Positions 59,370 to 64,000 of a DNA stretch of 64,000 bases are shown here, piece after piece. The DNA comes from Eubacterium_B sp034180045 (GTDB lineage: Bacteria; Bacillota; Clostridia; Peptostreptococcales; Anaerovoracaceae). The DNA lies in the NCBI GenBank assembly GCA_034180045.1, contig JAXFOY010000009.1, positions 105,494-169,493 on the forward strand. The letters run 5' to 3'. The position numbers and the translations under genes were made by a program. Positions within the stretch are counted from its first letter, which is position 1. The number at the start of each line of letters is the position of its first letter. The notes under the pieces were generated by a model that was not told the origin of the DNA, ran no database searches, and saw only the letters and a program-made list of their open reading frames with translations.

Positions 59370-60785
59370 ATGGCAAATAAATTTCAACAGATGACTCCAA
59401 AGGAAATCGTTGCGGAACTTGACAAATACATAATAGGTCAAGATAAAGCTAAACGCTCTGTGGCGATTGCTCTTAGAAACAGATACAGGAGGACTCTCCT
59501 ATCAGAAGCGATGAGGGAAGAAATCACGCCTAAAAACATCTTGATGATGGGACCGACAGGTTGTGGTAAAACAGAGATTGCAAGGCGTCTGGCAAAACTG
59601 ATGGATGCTCCTTTTATAAAGGTGGAAGCAACTAAATTTACCGAGGTTGGTTATGTCGGCAGAGATGTGGACTCAATGGTAAGAGATTTAGTTGAGAGTT
59701 CAATTAGAATAACTAAGCAGGCAAAATTAAAGGAAAAATACGACATTGCCGAAAAAATTGCCGAAGATAAAATTATAGAGGCAATGATTCCGGATAAGAA
59801 CAAAAAAGATTCACCTAAACAGCCTCAAAATCCTTTTGAAATGTTAATGAGTACGACATATAATCAACAAAAAGAGGAGCCTAAGCAACAGGAGGCGACT
59901 ACGGATGTTGCCATGGCGAGAGAGCAGGTGAGACAGCAACTAAGGCAAGGCTTACTTGAAGAACAGTTCGTTGATATCGAAGTGACGGATACGCCTAAGG
60001 GCAATCAGCTTGATATGAGCAATGAAGGCATGAGCATTGCAATCGGAAATATCTTTGGTGAAATGATGCCTAACAGGACGAAATCAAAGAGGGTTCGCGT
60101 CAGTGAGGCTCGCAAGATACTGCGTGAGCAAGAAGCACAAAATTTGATAGACATGGATCAGGTGACTGATGAAGCCATTGTAAACGCGGAGCAAAACGGA
60201 ATAATATTCATAGATGAGATAGATAAAATAGCATCCGGTGCAGAGTACGTGGGCGGTGGTGCAAGTGTTTCTCGTGAAGGCGTTCAAAGAGATATTCTTC
60301 CTATAGTAGAAGGCAGTGTTGTAAACACGAAATACGGTCCTGTTAAAACTGATCATATTCTATTTATAGGAGCAGGCGCATTCCATGTGTCAAAGCCGAC
60401 TGACCTTATTCCGGAGCTTCAAGGAAGATTCCCTATAAGAGTAGAGTTGGAAAGCCTAACAAAAGATATTTTCAAAAAGATTCTGACTGTACCTGAAAAT
60501 GCCATAATTAAGCAAAATCAAGCACTAATGGCTACGGAGAAAATAAATTTGGAATTTTCAGAAGAAGCTATTGACGAAATCGCCGGAATGTCGTATCTTA
60601 TGAATGAGCAAGCAGAAAATATCGGAGCGAGAAGGCTTTACACGGTTATGGAAAAACTGCTTGAAGATATTTCGTTTGATATTCCTGAAATGAATGGTGA
60701 AGCACTTGTTATCGACAGAGAATATGTTATAAACAAGTTTAGTGATACTATTCACAAAGATGATATTGATAAGTACATATTATAA
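59370..60785 (+). CDS. hslU: HslU (ClpY) ATPase subunit
   Basis: AAA+ unfoldase, 471 residues, partner of HslV. Walker A MMGPTGCGKTE near residue 56, pore GYVGRDV, I-domain of about 130 residues with the variable Gln-rich loop (PKQQEATTD), Walker B IIFIDEIDKIA and sensor-2 GARRLYTVME. It ends KYIL, the usual C-terminus. GGAGG precedes the start. codY follows after 26 bases. Confidence 0.95.
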   Translation: MANKFQQMTPKEIVAELDKYIIGQDKAKRSVAIALRNRYRRTLLSEAMREEITPKNILMMGPTGCGKTEIARRLAKLMDAPFIKVEATKFTEVGYVGRDVDSMVRDLVESSIRITKQAKLKEKYDIAEKIAEDKIIEAMIPDKNKKDSPKQPQNPFEMLMSTTYNQQKEEPKQQEATTDVAMAREQVRQQLRQGLLEEQFVDIEVTDTPKGNQLDMSNEGMSIAIGNIFGEMMPNRTKSKRVRVSEARKILREQEAQNLIDMDQVTDEAIVNAEQNGIIFIDEIDKIASGAEYVGGGASVSREGVQRDILPIVEGSVVNTKYGPVKTDHILFIGAGAFHVSKPTDLIPELQGRFPIRVELESLTKDIFKKILTVPENAIIKQNQALMATEKINLEFSEEAIDEIAGMSYLMNEQAENIGARRLYTVMEKLLEDISFDIPEMNGEALVIDREYVINKFSDTIHKDDIDKYIL

Positions 60786-60811
60786 CTGTTTATAGAAAAG
60801 GCGGGTTAAAA

Positions 60812-61588
60812 ATGAATGGAAATTTGTTATCTAAAATTAGAAGGTTAAATAATGTGCTCTCAGAGAGTACTACAGGATTTGTTTCGTTTGATGAACTTTG
60901 CAATATTCTTTATGATATGCTCGGTGCGAATGTTTACATTCTTAACAAGCGCGGTAAAGTTCTCGCAGCAAAATTTGATGACGGAGAAGAAGCACCGCTT
61001 GAAAAGACAAAGAATGATCATTTTGAGCTTCCAAAAGAATATAATGAAAAGTTCCTTTTCATGAGTGAAACATGTGAAAATCTGACATATGATGCAATAA
61101 AGGCAGTATATGGAAATGATTATGCTCTAGCAGAAAAGTTCCATACTATCGTACCTGTTATCTTTGGCCGTAAGAGAGTCGCAACATTGCTATATGTAAG
61201 AAGCAGCAAAGCTTTTTCAGATGAGGATTTGGCAATATGCGAATATGGTGCAACTGTTGTTGGGATTGAAGTTACAAGAGGAATTGCGCTTGAAGAGGAA
61301 GAAGACAACAGACTTAAGGCTGCCGTAAGCGTGGCTTTAGAGACATTGTCTTACTCTGAGCTTGAGGCCGTAATCAAGATTTTCGAGGAACTTGACGGAA
61401 ATGAAGGTCTTCTGGTTGCAAGTAAAATAGCGGATATGTCCGGCATTACTCGTTCCGTGATTGTAAATGCACTGCGTAAGCTGGAAAGTGCGGGGGTAAT
61501 TGAATCAAGATCACTTGGAATGAAAGGAACAAGAATCAAAATTACAAACGAGTTCCTAAGAGATGAGATTGAAAAAGTAGAAATCTAG
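60812..61588 (+). CDS. codY: GTP- and branched-chain amino acid-sensing repressor CodY
   Basis: A 258-residue global nutritional regulator. The N-terminal GAF domain (about 1-150) binds Ile/Leu/Val; the C-terminal winged helix (SKIADMSGITRSVIVNALRKLESAGVIESRSLG, residues 207-239) binds the DNA motif. It is downstream of hslU, the classic Firmicutes order. AAAAGGCGGG precedes the start. A terminator follows. Confidence 0.95.
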   Translation: MNGNLLSKIRRLNNVLSESTTGFVSFDELCNILYDMLGANVYILNKRGKVLAAKFDDGEEAPLEKTKNDHFELPKEYNEKFLFMSETCENLTYDAIKAVYGNDYALAEKFHTIVPVIFGRKRVATLLYVRSSKAFSDEDLAICEYGATVVGIEVTRGIALEEEEDNRLKAAVSVALETLSYSELEAVIKIFEELDGNEGLLVASKIADMSGITRSVIVNALRKLESAGVIESRSLGMKGTRIKITNEFLRDEIEKVEI

Positions 61589-61609
61589 TTCATGTAATAT
61601 TTTTAATTT

Positions 61610-61639
61610 AAGCCGCAGATATGCCTATCTGCGGCTTTT
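61610..61639 (+). terminator. codY terminator
   Basis: Perfect stem AGCCGCAGATA/TATCTGCGGCT with 4-base loop and T4. Confidence 0.9.
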
Positions 61640-61663
61640 ATAGCGACTCAAAGGATTGAGATT

Positions 61664-62305
61664 ATGAGAATAAAATACAAAACTATAGTTGATGCGGCAA
61701 GTGCGGAAATAAATATAGAAAAATCAAAATTTCTGTCTCATATAAAGCACATTAAAGACAGGGCGGAGGCCGAATCTTATATATCCGAAATAAAAACTCG
61801 ATTTAGCGATGCAACGCATAATGTATCCGCCTTCATTTTGGGAGAGAAAATGGAACTTAAATGGGCAACCGATGACGGAGAACCGCAAGGGACTGCCGGG
61901 ATGCCTATTTTACGCGTTTTAGAAGAAAATGAACTTACTAACACCATAGTTATTGTTACTCGTTATTTTGGCGGGAAAAAGCTCGGAACAGGCGGATTGG
62001 TCAGAGCCTATACTGAAAGTGCCTTAGAAGCGATAAAAAAGACCGATATTTGCCATGTCTGCTCTATATCGCATGTAAAGGTGGAAGTGGACTATTCTGT
62101 TTATAATAAGGTGAGCGGGTATCAGTTCCCGTTTTATGTAGAGATAAAACGGGCGGAATTTTTGGCAAATGTTATTCTTGATATAGACTATGACCCAGAG
62201 AAAGAAGGCGAGCTTAAAAATATATTTGATAACTTCAGCAAGGGTCGGGCAAGCTATGAATGGGGCTACTGCAAAGACAAGGCTGTGGCTATACCAAAAA
62301 AATGA
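61664..62305 (+). CDS. YigZ/IMPACT family protein
   Basis: A 213-residue protein with the UPF0029/IMPACT N-terminal domain: KSKFLSHIKHIKDRAEAESYI, DATHNVSAFILGEKMELKWATDDGEPQGTAGMPIL and VIVTRYFGGKKLGTGGLVRAYTESALEAI. The C-terminal domain of about 80 residues is a ferredoxin-like fold. Its role is not settled; in other bacteria it is linked to translation. It has weak ribosome signals and lies between the codY terminator and the tRNA promoters. Confidence 0.88.
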   Translation: MRIKYKTIVDAASAEINIEKSKFLSHIKHIKDRAEAESYISEIKTRFSDATHNVSAFILGEKMELKWATDDGEPQGTAGMPILRVLEENELTNTIVIVTRYFGGKKLGTGGLVRAYTESALEAIKKTDICHVCSISHVKVEVDYSVYNKVSGYQFPFYVEIKRAEFLANVILDIDYDPEKEGELKNIFDNFSKGRASYEWGYCKDKAVAIPKK

Positions 62306-62324
62306 AATAATGTCTCTTTTTTTA

Positions 62325-62352
62325 TTGACAACATATCTAAAATGTGTTAAAT
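62325..62352 (+). promoter_or_regulatory. Upstream tRNA-array promoter
   Basis: TTGACA, 16-base spacer, TTAAAT. Confidence 0.5.
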
Positions 62353-62407
62353 TCATATAGCTGAGTCATCTAGGAGTTATCCGGATAATCTGATAGAGAA
62401 AAAGTGC

Positions 62408-62436
62408 TTGACAATACGAACTATTTACTCTATAAT
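62408..62436 (+). promoter_or_regulatory. Main tRNA-array promoter
   Basis: Exact consensus TTGACA, 17-base spacer, TATAAT, 35 bases before the first tRNA. Confidence 0.9.
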
Positions 62437-62470
62437 ATATAAGTGCGTCGGATAAAGTGGATGCAGTTAT

Positions 62471-62546
62471 GGGCGTTTAGCTCAGCTGGGAGAGCACCTG
62501 CCTTACAAGCAGGGGGTCATAGGTTCGAGCCCTATAACGCCCACCA
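62471..62546 (+). tRNA. tRNA-Val (anticodon TAC)
   Basis: Acceptor GGGCGTT/AACGCCC, anticodon loop CTTACAA, CCA encoded. Confidence 0.97.
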
Positions 62547-62551
62547 ATTGC

Positions 62552-62628
62552 GGCCTGGTAGTTCAGTTGGTTAGAATGCCAGCCTGTCACGCTGGAGGTC
62601 GACGGTTCGAGCCCGTTCCAGGTCGCCA
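62552..62628 (+). tRNA. tRNA-Asp (anticodon GTC)
   Basis: Acceptor GGCCTGG/CCAGGTC, anticodon loop CTGTCAC, CCA encoded. Confidence 0.97.
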
Positions 62629-62659
62629 ATCATTCTATATACAACATTAAACGCAACAT

Positions 62660-62734
62660 GCTGGCGTGGCTCAACGGTAGAGCAGCTGATTTGTAATCAG
62701 CAGGTTGGGGGTTCGATTCCCTCCGCCAGCTCCA
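62660..62734 (+). tRNA. tRNA-Thr (anticodon TGT)
   Basis: Acceptor GCTGGCG/CGCCAGC, anticodon loop TTTGTAA, CCA encoded. Confidence 0.97.
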
Positions 62735-62819
62735 ATATATAGAAGAAGCTATACAATTAAATAATATGGTATCCAAGTGAAAATCAAAGCTGGGATATAC
62801 TGAATTTGAAATAGGTCGT

Positions 62820-62904
62820 CGAGGGATTCCCGAGTGGCCAAAGGGGGCGGACTGTAAATCCGTTAGCTGAGCTTTCGATGGTTCGAATCCATCTCCCTCG
62901 ACCA
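62820..62904 (+). tRNA. tRNA-Tyr (anticodon GTA)
   Basis: Acceptor CGAGGGA/TCCCTCG, anticodon GTA in ACTGTAAAT, long variable arm typical of tRNA-Tyr, discriminator A, CCA encoded. Confidence 0.95.
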
Positions 62905-62931
62905 ATTTTACGACTCGGTTCAAATTAATAT

Positions 62932-63006
62932 GCGGAAGTGGCTCAGGGGTAGAGCATCGCCTTGCCAAGGCGAGGGTCGCGAGTTCGAATCTCGTCTTCC
63001 GCTCCA
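62932..63006 (+). tRNA. tRNA-Gly (anticodon GCC)
   Basis: Acceptor GCGGAAG/CTTCCGC, anticodon loop TTGCCAA, CCA encoded. Confidence 0.97.
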
Positions 63007-63011
63007 TTTAT

Positions 63012-63085
<74 letters not shown>

Positions 63086-63100
63086 TTTTTTAAAAACTGT

Positions 63101-63174
63101 GGGCTCGTAGCTCAGCTGGATAGAGCAACGGCCTTCTAAGCCGTGTGTCCGGAGTTCGAATCTCCGCGGGCTCA
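63101..63174 (+). tRNA. tRNA-Arg (anticodon TCT)
   Basis: Acceptor GGGCTCG/CGGGCTC with wobble pairs, anticodon loop CTTCTAA, discriminator A. The next bases are TCA, so CCA is not encoded. Confidence 0.93.
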
Positions 63175-63199
63175 TCACATTTTTAAACTTAAGGGACAG

Positions 63200-63271
63200 T
63201 GGGGTATAGCCAAGTGGAAAGGCAAGGGACTTTGACTCCCTTATGCGTAGGTTCGATCCCTGCTACCCCAG
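63200..63271 (+). tRNA. tRNA-Gln (anticodon TTG)
   Basis: Acceptor TGGGGTA/TACCCCA, anticodon loop CTTTGAC, discriminator G; CCA is not encoded (TTG follows). Confidence 0.95.
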
Positions 63272-63278
63272 TTGCTAA

Positions 63279-63354
63279 GACCCATTAGCTCAGGTGGTAG
63301 AGCACTTGACTTTTAATCAAGGTGTCCGGAGTTCGAATCTCCGATGGGTCACCA
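63279..63354 (+). tRNA. tRNA-Lys (anticodon TTT)
   Basis: Acceptor GACCCAT/ATGGGTC, anticodon loop CTTTTAA, CCA encoded. Confidence 0.97.
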
Positions 63355-63375
63355 ATTTACGAATCCCCTCAGTAA

Positions 63376-63461
<86 letters not shown>

Positions 63462-63496
63462 TACAATTTAATGAGACATATCGCCAAGTTTTGCCT

Positions 63497-63585
63497 GGAG
63501 AAGTACTCAAGTGGCTGAAGAGGACGGTTTGCTAAACCGTTAGTGTTCGTTAAGGGCAGCGCGAGTTCGAATCTCGCCTTCTCCG
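63497..63585 (+). tRNA. tRNA-Ser (anticodon GCT)
   Basis: Anticodon loop TTGCTAA, long variable arm, acceptor GGAGAAG/CTTCTCC, discriminator G; CCA is not encoded (TTT follows). Confidence 0.95.
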
Positions 63586-63593
63586 TTTATTAT

Positions 63594-63669
63594 AGGGGTA
63601 TAGCTCAGTTGGCAGAGCAGTGGTCTCCAAAACCACGTGTCGAGGGTTCGAATCCTTCTGCCCCTGCCA
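63594..63669 (+). tRNA. tRNA-Trp (anticodon CCA)
   Basis: Acceptor AGGGGTA/TGCCCCT, anticodon loop CTCCAAA, CCA encoded. Confidence 0.97.
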
Positions 63670-63714
63670 CATTAAAATTAAATAGACCATTATACGTAAG
63701 TTAAATTATAATTT

Positions 63715-63791
63715 CGGGGTGTAGCGCAGTTTGGTAGCGCAACTGGTTTGGGACCAGTGGGCCGCGGGTTCAAATCCTGCCACCCCGACCA
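63715..63791 (+). tRNA. tRNA-Pro (anticodon TGG)
   Basis: Acceptor CGGGGTG/CACCCCG, anticodon loop TTTGGGA, CCA encoded. Confidence 0.97.
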
Positions 63792-63802
63792 TTAATTTAT
63801 TC

Positions 63803-63879
63803 GGGCCACTAGCTCAGTTGGTCAGAGCGTCCGGCTCATAACCGGCAGGTCCTGGGTTCAAGTCCCCGGTGGCCCACCA
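63803..63879 (+). tRNA. tRNA with anticodon CAT (elongator Met, or Ile2 with lysidine)
   Basis: Acceptor GGGCCAC/GTGGCCC, anticodon loop CTCATAA, CCA encoded. The first pair is intact and the anticodon stem lacks three G-C pairs, so it is not the initiator. Elongator Met and Ile2 cannot be separated by eye. Confidence 0.9.
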
Positions 63880-63900
63880 AATTAAGTTAATAAATGATGT

Positions 63901-63976
63901 GCTCAGATAGCTCAGTAGGTAGAGCAGGGGACTGAAAATCCCCGTGTCCTTGGTTCGATTCCGAGTCTGAGCACCA
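63901..63976 (+). tRNA. tRNA-Phe (anticodon GAA)
   Basis: Acceptor GCTCAGA/TCTGAGC, anticodon loop CTGAAAA, CCA encoded. Confidence 0.97.
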
Positions 63977-63983
63977 TTTTTTT

Positions 63984-64000
63984 ACGCCGAAAGGCGTTTT
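63984..64000 (+). terminator. Terminator of the tRNA array (reaches window edge)
   Basis: Stem ACGCC/GGCGT with GAAA loop followed by T-run cut by the window end. Confidence 0.75.

Noticed and set aside
62630..63007. Minus-strand 125-residue frame over tRNA genes (starts MERKTRFELATLALARR)
   Set aside because: It runs antisense through tRNA-Thr, -Tyr and -Gly; such frames are a common artefact of tRNA arrays.

Overview
The window is a dense stretch of chromosome from a low-GC, Gram-positive anaerobe, most likely a clostridial (Eubacteriales) species. Evidence: strong GGAGG ribosome sites, TTG/GTG starts, consensus TTGACA-N17-TATAAT promoters, a T-box leader, a PyrR-type attenuator, CodY with HslUV, an IspH-ribosomal S1 fusion and a single-membrane style Tad pilus set with no secretin. 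I cannot name the species. Nothing looks like a prophage, plasmid, insertion sequence or CRISPR array.

Left part (1-20.8 kb): a truncated XRE-cupin regulator leads a polyamine importer (potABCD). Then come a DUF5685/DnaJ pair, a PLP-dependent D-cysteine desulfhydrase-like enzyme, malic enzyme, a transglutaminase-fold protein, a PyrR-controlled pyrR-uraA unit, a D,D-carboxypeptidase, lexA with an SOS box, and a complete phosphate regulon (pstSCAB-phoU-phoP-phoR) behind direct repeats that look like PhoP boxes.

Middle (20.8-41.7 kb): rpsO, pnp, T-box-controlled ileS (an IleRS2-type enzyme with an altered HIGH motif), rlmN, a small P-loop protein, a serine beta-lactamase-fold hydrolase, nudix-mnmA, an orphan DNA methyltransferase, tRNA-Arg, divergent trpS and an acyl-CoA synthetase, an NfeD-slipin pair, a lipoprotein of unknown function behind a palindrome, and a DMT-family transporter with a histidine-rich tail.

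Right part (42-64 kb): a compact Tad/Flp pilus locus (tadZ, tadA, tadB, tadC, a 44-residue pilin not in simple ORF lists, a TadE-like protein, a DUF5702-like protein, a second pseudopilin carrying two Cys/His modules, and a DUF6382-like protein). It is followed by rarA, ispH-rpsA, a metallo-beta-lactamase-fold hydrolase, a HAD phosphatase, yraN-yifB-dprA (DNA uptake/processing), topA-hslV-hslU-codY, yigZ and an array of 15 tRNA genes behind a perfect consensus promoter. The most unusual material is the pilus locus with its modified components, the IleRS2 GxHH motif, and a very GC-rich patch inside the Nudix gene.
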